From Adiantum capillus-veneris (lineage: Eukaryota; Streptophyta; Polypodiopsida; Polypodiales; Pteridaceae), in the NCBI GenBank assembly GCA_014529385.2, contig CM043959.1:2879358-2943357 (forward strand): 64,000 nucleotides of DNA. The letters are read 5' to 3'. Under the pieces are notes generated by a model. That model was not told the origin of the DNA and did not search any database. It saw only the letters and a program-made list of their open reading frames with translations. This document shows positions 1-11,821 of the stretch, piece by piece (the first letter of the stretch is position 1; each line of letters starts with the position of its first letter). A program made the translations under genes and the position numbers.

Positions 1-819
1 TGTTTGGCAAAGGCTGATTTGGAGCGGCATGCATATTCATGACATTAGTTGCTTATAAAGAATTTTGCACTCTATGTGCAGTATCTCTATGAGATTCCTT
101 TTGGATCTACGAATCACCAATAGAGGTCATGGCTCGGTTTGGGTGCTTGTGGATCTTTCAAGTTAACCAAGATAGTTATTCATGACATTGTTGATTCCTT
201 AGCAATGTTTTACGACATTGTGATCCTCATTTATCAGTCATTTTGGAAGATTGTACGTAAACCATGGAGAACACAGCTAAAGGATATGCAAAGAGCATAC
301 ACTAGCACCAAGAAATCCAATTAGCAAGCGTGTATTCCTCTAGTTGGAGTTTACTTACCACAAGATAAATCATGTTTGTGAGCAGGTTTAGTCTCTTCAT
401 GTATAGTCAAATTCTCAACCTTGAACACTAGTTATGGTGGGGTTGTTTACTGATGCAATAAGGTAACAAGTCAAGGACTTCTACACTGATGATGAGTTAC
501 GTCAGCCAGCTACTTTCATGGAAATTGTCCCCTCTGTCTCATATGTACATTCCAAATTTTCCTATATATTGAGCACAATTCATTTTCATGAAAATGGGAT
601 TCATTGGTGCAGCTATTGAGCACTTAATTACTCTAGAATCAAGTAGGCAGTACCTCCCCAGCTTAGACATAACCATTCCTAAATCATCTTAAGAATCATT
701 TACATTAGAAAAGCACTTACGGTGCTACATCCAAGGCCATAACTCCTCGTTAAGGTATGTACACGACAACAATCGTTTCCACACAGCACACAATGTACAT
801 GATGTCAATTGTTCCGAAT
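1..819. other. No recognisable feature
   Basis: AT-rich non-coding sequence. Only a 61-codon chance frame is present and I see no transposon domain, RNA gene or clear repeat. Confidence 0.5.
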
Positions 820-990
820 GATCCGAAAGGCATAGAAAGTGAGTTTTTAAGACATTTTCACTTGCCATGGCACGGAAACAAGAATTTCCCACACATAACC
901 TATTGATCCAAAAGGAATAAAAAGTGAGTGTTTAAGACATTTTCATTTTATATGTGTGCCATGGCATGACATCGAGGATTTCCCACACAC
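820..990. repeat. Two-copy imperfect tandem repeat, unit about 85 bp
   Basis: Two adjacent segments (820-904 and 905-990) both start GATCC(G/A)AAAGG. Both contain a GTGAGT-TTTAAGACATTTTCA block, then CCATGGCA and end in TTTCCCACACA. The second copy has a few extra bases before CCATGGCA. It looks like a simple local duplication in non-coding DNA. Confidence 0.6.
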
Positions 991-1142
991 AATTGGCTTT
1001 ATGATTATGAGCTTATAGGACAAGAAACTAGACTTGAAAGCGGACAAAAAGAGACATCTAAACGTTAAAAAAAATGCCTAAGGCAAGTTTCTAAGTGCTT
1101 AATGAGAGAATGGCAACACTAACTAACATCCCAACCAAGTCA

Positions 1143-1195
<53 letters not shown>

Positions 1196-1215
1196 GAGAG
1201 AGAGAGAGAGAGAGA
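1143..1215. repeat. Homopolymer (G)52 followed by (GA)n
   Basis: An unbroken run of 52 G (1143-1194) is followed by about ten GA units. Open frames crossing it on both strands translate to poly-Gly or poly-Pro and are artefacts. Run length is likely unreliable because such tracts are hard to sequence. Confidence 0.95.
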
Positions 1216-1916
1216 TTTGGCCCATTGGATGTCCATTCCCCATGGCTGTAGACAAAAAAAGGTGTCCATCTAGAGGCATCTTGATCCCTCAATCACTTCT
1301 TGCTATCGGTGTAGATTCCAAAGCTCCTTTGGACATATCGTGCCCTTTTCAATCTCAAAAATTCCGATTGAGGGCAAGGGGAAAAGGAGAAATTTCGTCC
1401 CAAAATAGAGAAAAATAGTGTCAAAAACTTTTAAAATTCCTAATTTTTAAAAAATTTCTCTTGACAAAATGAGAGAAAGGAATTTTGTATGTTTGGAAAA
1501 ATGATTTTTCTCGAACACTGGGGGAGGGTAGGAAGCGGATGCCGATTGAGTGCATGCTCAGGATGTGGGGAAGGTACAGGCGACAAGGGGGGTGTTTGGT
1601 TTAATAGGAGGGTGGGAATCTTCTTGCTTATTGAATTTTTTTAAAGTTGACCGCGTAGGTCGAGTAGAAGTTGTATGGCGGTAGCAATAGTGATAGTGAT
1701 AAAATATAATATAAATGGGGGTGCGAAGACCAATGTACATCATATGGAGTTGAATTCAATTGTAATTGGTATTTTATTGGAAGCGTGACTAACAGATTGG
1801 GAGTAGAAAAGACTAACTTGCCCTAGCTCTAGCTCTATCGATGGCACCCGGATAGTTTGTTAATGGGATCTTTCTCGCCCTCGTTCCTTGCTCACCGGGG
1901 GCGAGATGTCATCTCA
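1216..1916. other. No recognisable feature
   Basis: Non-coding sequence between two homopolymer tracts. No domain or repeat is recognised. The right-hand part could belong to the 5' untranslated region of the LINE that follows. Confidence 0.4.
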
Positions 1917-1941
1917 CCCCCCCCCCCCCCCCCCCCCCCCC
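1917..1941. repeat. Homopolymer (C)25
   Basis: A run of 25 C. It lies about 170 bp upstream of the LINE ORF1 start, so it could sit in the element's 5' untranslated region. Confidence 0.9.
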
Positions 1942-2113
1942 AACGCTTGGCACTCCGGGTTTCTTCCTCATGAGTCGCTCATTCACAATAACTCCCCTGC
2001 ATCAACCCCGCTACAAGCTCTGCACCTGTCTCCTGAAGCTCTCTTCCATCAAGCCTTCAATGTCCTCCCCGGAGACGTCGTGGTGTAGCTCGCTGAGGTG
2101 AGGCTCATTCACC

Positions 2114-3400
2114 ATGGTGCAGGATTCTTTTCTCAACTTCCCATTGTCACGGATCCTAGCTCACAATCAGAGTAGCCCTCATGGCCCTACCCAAGGAAAT
2201 AACCCCGGAACTTCCCAAAGTCATAACGAGGGAGGCGGTGGAGACACTGCTCAAGGACAACATCAAACAGATGCAAGAGGTAAGCCTTCTATCCTACTAC
2301 CTTCTACTCAAATTTGAAGGGCTCATTCTGATTTAGAATTTCTTGCATTGATTGGCATGATTGCGGGACCTAGACCCCCAGTTGAGGTACTCAAATGGTG
2401 GATTAGAAATCAATGGGGACCGAAAGGCACCGAAGTCGAAACTGTGCAGGCCCTTCTCAAAAATCAATATGTGTTTATCTTCAAGACTTTGGTGGAAATG
2501 GACTTTAGGGTTCTTAGCTCTAGCCAATGACTCATTAGAACTTCCCCACTATGCCTATGTAAATGGAACAAAGACTATAATCCCGAGTGGGATGCTTTGA
2601 CTCACTTCCCTATGTGGGTTGAATTCCCGAATCTTCCTCTGCACTTTCACAACCATCTTAGAGTCATAGGTTCCTCCCTAGGACGTGTTCTAGGAGGGAG
2701 ACCCAGAGGTGACTACATCCCGTCCTGGCACCCATAGACTCTGATTGAGATGAATGTCTCTGAAGAGTTACCTTAGGCTATCACAATCAATGTTGATGAT
2801 GGAGAAACATTCGAGCAACAAATCGTCTACAAGTATCTGCCCGATGCTTGTTTCCATTGTGGCACTAAAGGACATTTTGTAAGGGACTGCCCAATTAAGA
2901 ACCCTAGTTCAGAAGCCAAGACTGCCCCTCAACCCCAGCCTCGACCCCAACACAACATTGGACCCCAGTTTACTAACACCCAGACCAACACACGGAACCC
3001 GTCAGCTGGCAGAAACAATAGGCCGAGAAATATGGCCCCAAAACTTCCGCAGAGACAACCTAACCGTTATGCTCTACCAGCATCCCTCCCAGAGTGGGAA
3101 GACTCGGAGGTGGCAGAATCATCATGTCCTGACTCTGAGGAAGGCGATGACCCCTCTGTTAGACTCAAACACCAAGTCCTAGCTCTAGACAAAGAGATGT
3201 CCATAGACTTGAACAAGTCCAACAATGGGGAATCATCTAACAAAGAAAATGTTCCCCCTATCCTTCTTCCTAAGGATACTGTTGGCCCATCCCTCATGGA
3301 GGTCCAAAAGGATAACAAAAGGACCCATCTTTCTGTCACCCAGCACTCTCCCAAGAGTATTCAAAACAAGAACAGGAGAGACCGAAGGACCAATAAATAA
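2114..3400 (+). pseudogene. LINE retrotransposon ORF1 (DUF4283 / zinc-knuckle type), decayed
   Basis: One reading frame runs from ATG 2114 to the TAA at 3398-3400, broken by stops at 2315, 2528, 2735 and 2774. After a Gln/Gly-rich start, 2340-2730 encodes a DUF4283-like stretch (LIGMIAGPRPPVEVLKWW, later FPNLPLHFHNHLRVIGSSLG). This is followed by a CCHC knuckle CFHCGTKGHFVRDC at about 2849-2890 and a Pro/Gln- and charge-rich tail. That order is typical of the RNA-binding ORF1 protein of plant L1-type LINEs. The endonuclease frame of ORF2 follows almost at once, which supports one element. All four stops are in frame with the domains, so this is an old inactive copy. Confidence 0.85.
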
Positions 3401-3410
3401 AAATTCTTTC

Positions 3411-4632
3411 CTAGAACATTAAGGGTCTCACTGACTCACTCAAGTCAAAAAAAGTCAAGAGTTGGCTTCTCAATTGCTCGTCAGAGGTGATTGGCCTTCA
3501 AGAACTTAAAATCATCAGCAGTGATCTGTTGAATCGATTGGAGTCTATTTCTAATACTCACAAATGGTAGGTCTCTAAACACCCCAAAGGCTCAGAGGGG
3601 GCAGCTCTAGGGATTCCATCTCATTGGCAAGTCAAGAAAGACGAGCAAGTCATTGGTCAGCATTGGGTAGTAGTCCTAGTCACTTAACCCATAAGAGCCA
3701 CCCTCATCTTTGTTTATGCTGCTAGATTTGTAGCCAATCAGACAAAGATATGGAAGGAAATTACCCTTATTGAAGGCCCAAACATTCTCTTTGGAGACCT
3801 GAATATGGTTGAAAATCATGAAGATAGATTCAAAAATCAAGGTAATGTAATCTCTTCAACTGAGAAAATGGCATGGACCGCCCTCATCTCCAAACATGAT
3901 CTGTGGGATGTAGGTAACCCGGGGGACTTCACTTGGCAGAATTATTCTAGGGGAGACCTTGCAAGGAAAGAAAGACTAGATTAGGGCTACATTAGCCTCC
4001 CCCTCGCTAAAGATTTCAATAGGCTCAAAGCTAAACCCAAGTTCACCTCTTGTGCTTCAGATCACTTCCCCCTTCTTATAACTCTTGGTGATAAATCCAC
4101 TAAGATTAGAAATCATTGGTTCCACACTGACCCCAATCTCTTCAAGATACCTACAATTCAGGGACAAATCAAAGCTATTTGGATCCAGGAATTCTCCAAA
4201 GTCTTAACTCCTGCTGCCAAAGCTTGGGTCAATGCAGTAAAACGCTCACAGTCCTGTCTTATTCACTTCAAAAAATTGGTGTCTATGATTAGGAAAAGAA
4301 GAAAATATGCTATCTACAACAAATTGGTGCTGCCAAAATTTGACACCAATTGTGATATGACTGCCCATTCCAAAATTACCACACTCAGGAATCAACTCAG
4401 AACTGACGAGGACCTCACACTCCTCCATTCGGGCTCCTTCTTTAGGGACTCGTGAGCGAGAAAAGTTGACAGACCAACCAAAGAAATGTTCAAAAGTCTT
4501 AGGGAAAAACACCAAAGAGAGATCATTTCCCTATTCACTTCCAATGTAGGCATTGCCACTTCCTAGGAGGAAAACCTCCAATTTACCCGAGAATACTTCT
4601 TCAACCTCTTCAACCCTCCATGTACCAAATTA
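3411..4632 (+). pseudogene. LINE ORF2 fragment: apurinic-like endonuclease domain, 3'-truncated before the RT
   Basis: Read in a single frame (stops at 3568, 3685, 3982, 4453 and about 4564), this stretch gives the landmarks of the exonuclease-endonuclease-phosphatase domain. They are the catalytic-Glu block VIGLQELKI, FGDLNMVEN, the GDFTW(Q)N block and the C-terminal ASDHFPLL. It continues into the linker seen before the RT in plant LINEs (KEMFKSLREKHQREIISLF) and EYFFNLF, then similarity stops near 4632. The reverse transcriptase and 3' end are absent from the window. Retrotransposition usually loses the 5' end, so 3' loss points to a later deletion or insertion. Confidence 0.85.
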
Positions 4633-5590
4633 TAGGTAAAAACTTACATGTGAGCTCACAAAAGTGTTTGTCATCATAAAATAGGCCTAGACACCAAGTT
4701 TCATTCAAATTGGATCACTTTTGGCTTAGCTAACCTCCCCGGGAAGTTGCAAGCAACCAAACAAAAAAAAAGAGTGATAGACCTATCTAAAAGTGTCAAA
4801 ATCACAAACTAAGACTTGGAGTGATTAGAGTACATCAAGGAGACTCTACACTTAGATTTTTAAGTAAGTTTAATTGAGGAGACATCATACACGTATGAAT
4901 ACTCCAGGCAATAAATTTGATCAGTCAAAGGACTTCCTTTCGACCCTAGAATCCCAAATATCATTGCCAAAAAAAATTGGAAACCTTTAAGTGGACCAAA
5001 GCATGCATCTAGTGTTGAAATTTTGAAATTTCCAGAATTGACCTACAGGAAGATTGAATGCGATAGAAAATTGTTTTGTCCATAACTTGAGCTCCTGGTA
5101 TCAGATTCATAAACTTTATTTATCAAAACAAAGCTCCAGAACTCATTGGAATAAGACTTCTTACATCAAGTTATAGTTTTTGAGCCCAAAAATCATGTCT
5201 ACTTAAGACTCAAACTCAACTTATACAAGCTTCAAGATTCTGGCGATAGAGGAGCATCCACCCATAATGGATTTCCAAACTTGCAGTTGAAAAACACCAA
5301 GTTTGTTGAGAGAGTTTTGGATTCTAGATCATGAGAGTGAAGATCTATACAGATACATTGACAACAATGAGGTCAACCTTTATACGTGCTCAAATCCATA
5401 CCCAAAAGAGAAGACAGATTACAAGCTCTTATATGCCTTTACATTTCCTACAAGAATTCTATAAAGGGAGCCACCTAGATTCCCTCCTAGAGCAATAATG
5501 AGAGATAAAATGATCATAGAGGTGAATCTCCCTAATGGACCAATATCCAATAGAACAACCAATCCCTTCAAAGAAGACCAATATGCAATC
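4633..5590. other. No recognisable coding feature
   Basis: Sequence directly abutting the truncated LINE. No open frame of note. Phrases such as ACCAAGTTTCATTCAAATTGG resemble retroelement leader sequence elsewhere in the window, but I cannot assign it. Confidence 0.35.
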
Positions 5591-5599
5591 GTGTATCAA

Positions 5600-6780
5600 T
5601 TGGACTAGATAAGGAGAGTGGAAATGCTGACCTACTCACCTGGATTTCCTCAAGATGCCATACCAAGACTAGATATCAATAGAGGTGGTTATCCATTTAA
5701 CCCAGGACCAAGTGCACCACCAGTATTCCCATCATATATGTATTTGAGAGAAGACCAAGGACCAAACGTTCGGCTGAATACAAAAGGGTTACATCATGCA
5801 AAAAGAGTAAGAATCAAGAGAGAGCTCCAAGAATACCCTCTGCTGTGATACATTCACGAGGATATGAACTAGAAGATAAAATCAAATAAAAACCTAGACA
5901 TAGTAGAAGGCTTGAAGAATGAGAAGGATTGGGAGAGTCTATGGTTAGACTTGTAGATAATAGGCAAGCTAGACCATCCCAAGTCTAGAAATGGATAAAT
6001 AGGAAATACTCTAAAGATAAAGATCTGAGAGATCATGTAGCGGCTTTTAGAAGAGTAATTAGAGAAGAGGAATTGTTCAATTTTGCGACACAGTTTGTAA
6101 GATTCATACTGAATCTTGAAGATGACACAATTACATGGTTTGACTTAGTGAAAAGACACAATTTTGAGACTCTAGATGAGCTGTTTGACAAATTCATCAA
6201 AGAATTCTCACAAAAAGGCATAGCTCACAACACGGTCTTGCAAATTCACAGATTCAAGTCGAAAGAGGGTGAATCAGTGCGCAAGGTGGAAATACGGCTC
6301 AAAAGATATTTCAAGTTCTGTTTGAGAGTAGAACTACCTATGCAAACAGCATTGATGGTGATCTTTATCCAAGGAATGATACATGCGGGTCTTTAGAAGG
6401 ATCTGTATATGATAAGGAGTCTGATGCTAAATCTCCTATTAGCACAGTTATTCACAGATGAGTGAGTCCATTGTAAAACCAACAGTACCTATCAATCAAG
6501 AAACGTTTATCGACAAAATGGTCAAGAGGTTGACTCCTCTTGTAAATTTTGATTTGAGGGAACCTAAGTGGTGCAAAATTGAGAAAAAATGAGAAAACCA
6601 TACGAGGGAAGAGTGTTTCTATAGCATGGAATATGCTAGCTAGAGGTATTTACAACCTATTCCAGTAGCACCTAGTCCACCTAGATGTGTTACAGGAAAT
6701 GCGTCAAGTCTAGTAGGGGTTTCAAGTCCACAACCTATATTAGGACAACAAACTCCACTCTCACGTGCTAGAATTCTTGT
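5600..6780 (+). pseudogene. Ty3/gypsy gag relic 'H', left part
   Basis: Around 6031-6396 the frame reads DHVAAFRRVIREEELFNFA, then a retrotransposon-gag core (ITWFDLVKRHNFETLDELFDKF, RFKSKEGESVRKVEIRLKRY). It aligns with the gag of element B at 16985-17320 (DHLASFKQVLRAQ, STWFQNIPPRSIMDLNTFAQ). Further on, about 6720-6775 encodes PQPILGQQTPLSRARIL, matching B's PQPVLGQ*PLYPRHNALPV. The earlier stretch 5618-5848 is a Pro-rich open piece likely from the gag N-terminal region. Stops and frameshifts abound. The matching C-terminal gag part appears at about 48.96-49.6 kb, suggesting one gag split by later insertions. Confidence 0.65.
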
Positions 6781-6834
6781 AGATATTGATAGCCATTTTT
6801 TGGCTTTCCTAATTTGGAACAATAATCTATTTCC

Positions 6835-8780
6835 CTTCATCCTCGCAATAAAGCATATGCCCTTTGGTAGGCTATCGTCAAAAAGCAACAAAACATTTTA
6901 CCCATGTTTGCAAAATTCACCATATCTTTTCATTGTACATAGGTGTGTCTGAGTTACCACTTATCTCCCATAAAAGAAAAAATAAAAATAAAAAATTCTA
7001 AAAATATTATGGTCCACTCTTTGCGTGTAGATTTTTTTCCTTACCTTGGGCCTAACAATATTAAGAGCTATGTGTATACTCTTTTAGGTGTGTGTAAATA
7101 CCAGGTTTAAGTAAGCCAGCTTACATTTCAACCATCCATAATACATTTTAATAGCACCCATGTGTACATCTCATGCATTCGATGTCCTTACTCAATCTTT
7201 CATTCCCTCAAGATGAATTTTCTCTAACCTATTATATCTATTTTTCTTACAATAGGAAATTAAATTCACAATCACCTACCAAGCTAATCAATAACGGAGG
7301 GACACCTATTTTATTTTATTATTCTAGCTCTTTGTCATAAAATCCTAACACAAGTCAATGCACTAGTTGTTCTTCCCTCTTGTACATATTTTATTTCATC
7401 AAAACCTCTCATCCATATATGTGTAAAGATAATCTCAATTATCAATTTCATGCCATAATGCATGGAGGGACACACTCTTGGAGCCACATGGAGGTTCAAC
7501 CAAAAAGGGACCACAAGAAGACTTCTTGCAGTCTTAAATTGTATATGTTTTGGTATAATTTTTTGTGTCCGTCTCCCATTCTAATTTGAAGAATTCATGA
7601 AATGACAAAAGGTATCCCACAAGCTGAATAATCTCCCTAAATATTTTCATGATTTATTCAGCTACCATCAGTGAGATATTGTTTTTATGGTGGACCCTAG
7701 TCTATCCGCTTTTTCTCACAAGCCACCCTAGTCTTCTCTCACCTTCCTTCAACCTTCCACACACACTCATTCCTCTCTATCAATCACTCAGACCTACACC
7801 TTCCATGGTTTTGATCACCCTCCTCACCATTACCCTCCCCTTCACACCCATATCTTTTTTTTGAAGCTCCACCTATATGCATTATCTCTATAGCTCTCTC
7901 TATTACTCCCATACTACAATTTTATTTCATCTTTTCAAAAGCGTATAAAAATTCAACAACCTAATTATGCTTAGAACTTTGAAAAATGAGGGCTTTTTAT
8001 CAACTATGGCGGTGGAGTAAAGAGAAGAAGATGAAGAAGACCGATGATCACTTTTGGCAATCTTGAGTCCAAGATATCTCAACGGTTAATCCATCTCATT
8101 CATCCCTCTTTACTCAGTCCTTCAAGTCATTCTACCCATTGTAATTATATTAATAACTTTGTTTTATTGATTACTAACATTAAAACCCTTTCTTGTAAAT
8201 TGTATCCACACTACTCTACCTTGGAGTAGGCAACCTCACACAAAAATCACTCACCTCTCTAGAATCTTCTCTATTTCACCTCAATAATTCTCTCCTCTTA
8301 AGCCCACATCCATGTGACTCAAGAGACAAGAGAGCCCCACTCTCATAAGAACATATAAAAAATTTCATAAACATGGTTTTTCAGGTAAATGTTGATCAGG
8401 AGATAATCCTAATAAGGGCTCTCCTTACCTATAAATAGAGCCCTTTTCCCTTTGTAAATGGAATGATCTCTACACTATTGCTCAGTATATTGAGCATACC
8501 ATTCTCCATCTTAGTTGTAGGGGGAGAGAGTGAGCTCTCTATATACCAGTACTTGTGGTGTATAGGAAAGCTTCTTTGAGCTAGTTGTAGCATTGCAATG
8601 GAGTGAGTGATTTATAACTTCCAATCAAATTTGTACCTACTCTTGCACATCAATTGAATCAATAATTTTGGTGCAACCACGGTTCAAAATTCTCTTGAGT
8701 CTCTCCAATTCACGCTTGGCAACCTCATCTTGTTTGGTTAAAGGTGACGCATTTTCATTTTGAGATTCTTTTTGTAGTAA
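6835..8780 (+). repeat. LTR-like repeat X, left copy
   Basis: About 1.95 kb, matching 44921-48430 with many point differences once the solo LTR in the latter is removed. It shares AATAAAGCATATGCCCTT at the start and TTGAGATTCTTTT-GTAGTA at the end. A TATA-type box lies at 8430 followed by a probable transcribed region, so it behaves like an LTR. I could not find convincing TG/CA ends or a primer-binding site. No protein domain is present. Element A's 5' LTR begins 23 bp after its end. Confidence 0.65.
8430..8438 (+). promoter_or_regulatory. TATA box in repeat X (left copy)
   Basis: TATAAATAG preceded by CC and followed by AGCCC. The right copy has TATAAAGA at 48073. Conservation in both copies supports a promoter position inside an LTR-like repeat. 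Confidence 0.5.
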
Positions 8781-8802
8781 GCAGAGGAGAGAGAGCCACA
8801 AT

Positions 8803-9725
8803 TGTTAGCAGCAAGCTAACATAGATACCACGGATACCATTTCTCATTGTAAAAATGCTTATTATTTTGATAAATCAGAAATATTATAACTCCTATTTTC
8901 TTGGATAAACCTTGTAATTGATGAGTCGGGGCTACAAGCTTCCAGATTATATCGACCTGTCATTACCCATCTTTGGTAGAACTCCCAGATTATTAGTTTT
9001 GACCACCAAAAACCTTGGCTAAGGTATAAAAGCCAATTTTTGTAATTTATTATTAAGTTTTTGGATAATGAAATACACAGCGTGAGCTAACAGCGCTTAC
9101 TCCTCTCCTTCTCGCGCTTCCTACTCCCTCCCCGGTTGTCACATTGCAGTCGCGTTTGTTGCATTGCAGCCGTAGGTAAGAGCTCTACGTATTGACGTAA
9201 GCACTTCATAGTAATTTGTAGCTTTTGGCATCGCGGACCCACGGCCTAATTTCCTCATAATTAAGAATTTATACTTTCAAATCAAAAACTAAGCATAGGC
9301 GAGGTATTGGGGCATCATTGCTAAGCATTTAGGTGCATTCTGGGTTGAAAACGAATAGGTCAAAAATCCACTGCTGTCAATAATCGCGATTTTGGAACTT
9401 GACCTAAAGTGGGGTTTGAGACCATAAGCATGTGTGCTTAGGTCTTATAAACATGTCCTACAAGTTTCGTTACGTTTGGATGTCATTTGATGTTGTAACG
9501 GATGTGATTTGTTTGTTGATGAGCGATTGGGTTTTGGTGATTTCAGTCACTTGAGTGTAGCTTGAGTTAGATGCGAGTTGTTAGTTGTTTTTTGAAAGAT
9601 TGACACCCTCTTGTAGCCTCTATGCACTAGTCGAGGAAGCTTCATCCCATGGATTGACAATTTAATCTTGGTTCTCGCTAATACTGCAATAAGCTAAGAT
9701 AGTGAGGTTAGACACGTGTCCCACA
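8803..9725 (+). repeat. Element A 5' LTR
   Basis: 923 bp, TG...CA ends, with a TATA box at 9025. Its first 19 bases contain an inverted pair TGTTAG...CTAACA. It matches the 3' LTR at 44000-44920 through their length with numerous substitutions, so the insertion is old. It holds a degenerate half of the leader palindrome at 9379. Confidence 0.8.
9025..9032 (+). promoter_or_regulatory. TATA box of element A 5' LTR
   Basis: TATAAAAG in the context AAGG-TATAAAAG-CC. The 3' LTR keeps TATAAAAG at 44221. Confidence 0.55.
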
Positions 9726-9747
9726 TTTGGCACCATTGCGTCGGGGA
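9726..9747 (+). promoter_or_regulatory. Element A primer-binding-like site
   Basis: TTTGGCACCATTG followed by CGTCGGGGA immediately after the LTR end. It closely resembles the TGGCGCCGTTG..GGGGA site of many plant Ty3 elements, usually attributed to tRNA-Asp; the tRNA assignment is inference. Confidence 0.55.
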
Positions 9748-11282
9748 TCGAAGAGATCTAAACTAGGAAAAAATATGATTGTCTTGTGAAGTTGTCCTTT
9801 AACATCCTCTAGGATTGCCTAGAGTTCAAAACTTTCTTTTAGAAACCGCATAGCCTAAGATTGTCGTCTTTTGCTGAGTAGAGGTAGCTTGGAGGTAATC
9901 GTACTTGTTGAGTGCCTTTAGGATTGTAGAATTAGATTAGGATTTTGAGAATGGTTAATAGACGAGACAAGTCTTAAGATCAAAGCTCAAAAAACCATAT
10001 AAAACAAGAAAACGAGTGTTTGTGGACACTTTCCACAACCCCATTGCATGAGAATTTAGGAGTAGGGTAAGTAGAATCCGAGGTGGATTTCAGAACATTG
10101 CTCCCTCTGAAAGAATCATTGTGAGTTGTTATTGGAAGATGCAGAATTTCAGGTCTACGGCTAGAAATAGCCCGAAAAGACTCCAAACCACTCAATCTGA
10201 CTGGAGAGTAAGCTTAGAAGTTATATGAACCAAAGGATAAGCTCAAGGACACTTTGAGGTAAAAATTTCAGGAGTTGGCCAAAACTCAGATTATTTGCTT
10301 TTTCTTGACAATTTAGGCCAAATTAAGTTTTGACTTGATTCATAAGCTTAAAATAACTCATAAAAGGACTGTCCTTGAAAAAAGTGCAAAATTTGGTTCA
10401 TTTCAAGCGTGAAGTAAATAATCGTGATTATTAACTTTCAGCTCAGATTTGACCAAGGTTCATACCATTGACTCATTGCATATGTACAAACAACTTTTGT
10501 AAAGGCACAAAAGATTTGGATCACCAAACTAACAAAAAACTAGGAAAAAACTAAAGTTTGTACTGACTTTTTGAAACTTGAGTGTAAAGTGACCAAAAAT
10601 TGTCCAAACTTGATGAAAATTGATTTATAGGCTTATATTGAGGTGATAAACATGTGTACATGATCACTTGACAAAAAAAGATGCAAAAAGTTATCAGTTG
10701 TAAATAATCGCGATTATTTACATCTACCCCATTTTTCAACTTTTTTGACCAAGTCAACATACCACTAGCTTTACCATGTTGTAATAAGCCCACAAACCAA
10801 ATTTTGTAAGAATTGGATTATTGGATTGAAAATTGTGACCAAATTTGCAAAGTTAGTCTGCGGACAGAAAACTCATTTGACTAAAAATTATCCAAACTTG
10901 CTAGAACTTGTCTAGGGACCTTAACTTGAGGTGCTTAACAGATCTGTGTCAAAGTTGGGACAAAAATTTGGAAAATTTTAGCTGGAGTATATATGCGATT
11001 ATTTAGATCTGCTTCAAAAAGTTACACTTTTGCAAATTTGAGTATACCACAAGGTCAAGCATATCAAGTAGACCACACAAATCAATTTTGGTGAAATTTG
11101 GACCACAAAAGTGAGACATAAGACAGAATTTTGAAATCAAAGTCTGCGGACACGAAACAATTGATAAACTTCAACAGATTTTGTCCAAACTTGTTGAAAC
11201 TTGTCGAGGGACTTCAATAGAGTGTATACTTGCCAAACCAAGAAAAAGTAAATATTTGCGATTATTTACTACTGCTACATAG
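9748..11282 (+). other. Element A leader, left part, with diverged ~285-bp repeats
   Basis: No coding frame. From about 10.3 kb the sequence consists of diverged units that repeat phrases such as GTCTGCGGACA, TTGTCCAAACTTG(A/T)TGAAA, TTGTC(T/G)AGGGAC and GACCACA. Each unit ends in a palindrome with core AATAATCGCGATTATT or a variant (10414, 10700, 10987, 11248). The copia element interrupts the unit after 11282. Similar units reappear at 39.6-40.25 kb on the other side of element B. Confidence 0.6.
10414..11269. repeat. Palindrome array of element A leader, left block
   Basis: Four 22-nt sites at 10414-10435, 10700-10721, 10987-11008 and 11248-11269, spaced 286, 287 and 261 bp. The 10700 site is a perfect palindrome: GTAAATAATCG followed by its exact reverse complement. 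The other three keep the right half better (GCGATTATTTA or GTGATTATTAA). Confidence 0.8.
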
Positions 11283-11509
11283 TGTTACCATATACATGTG
11301 GTAGTGATGTGTGTGAACACACTAGGACCGCCGGGGCATTTTTTCCCTCTTTAGGAGGTTTTTTCCCCCATGCATTGTATATACGCCCATCATTCTAGGG
11401 TTATCTATCTTTTCATTGCATACTAAGTAACACACTCTCTACTGTGTGCCTTGAGCTTCCTTCGTCTTCTCCAAGCTGTGTGTGTTTCTCTGCAACCCTA
11501 ATTCCAACA
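11283..11509 (+). repeat. Copia 5' LTR
   Basis: 227 bp from TGTTACC to CCAACA. Nine differences from the 3' LTR by eye (about 4%), eight of them transitions. Confidence 0.95.
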
Positions 11510-11511
11510 AT

Positions 11512-11524
11512 TGGTATCAGAGCA
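11512..11524 (+). promoter_or_regulatory. Copia primer-binding site (initiator Met-tRNA type)
   Basis: TGGTATCAGAGCA, two bases after the 5' LTR end. This is the standard plant copia primer site. Confidence 0.9.
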
Positions 11525-11821
11525 GGTCACGTCCTCCCGGGCTTAGTCGCCAGCTGCTCCAGCACACGCCTGCTCACTTTCTCCGATTTCAGTGAGCTTT
11601 GGCAGCTCAGAATTTTGATTTGGGCTCATTTCGACCACCTTTTCCACTACAGGCAGTACTGCACAGGCTATTTCATCATTTTGTGCAGAATTTTTGTCAG
11701 TGCCATTTTCTGCATAGCAGGTGCCTTATAGTCTTCTACGGTTTGTGCTATATAGCACAGGTTGTTCCCACTCCGTTTCTCCTATTTTCGGGCAGTTTTC
11801 ACATCATGTGCAGCATTTACC

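Noticed and set aside
1091-1418. Open frames on both strands across the poly-G tract
   Set aside because: They translate to poly-Gly or poly-Pro and owe their openness to the homopolymer; no domain.
6835-8780. Repeat X as a host gene with promoter (TATA box, CT-rich leader)
   Set aside because: No coding frame, and a second copy at 44.9-48.4 kb shows it is a repeat.
9980-10793. Short minus-strand frames in element A leader
   Set aside because: No similarity between units of the diverged repeat at protein level; chance frames.
10414-11269. CRISPR-like array (regularly spaced repeats)
   Set aside because: Spacing of about 285 bp, diverged repeated spacers and retroelement context in a plant genome; no relation to CRISPR.
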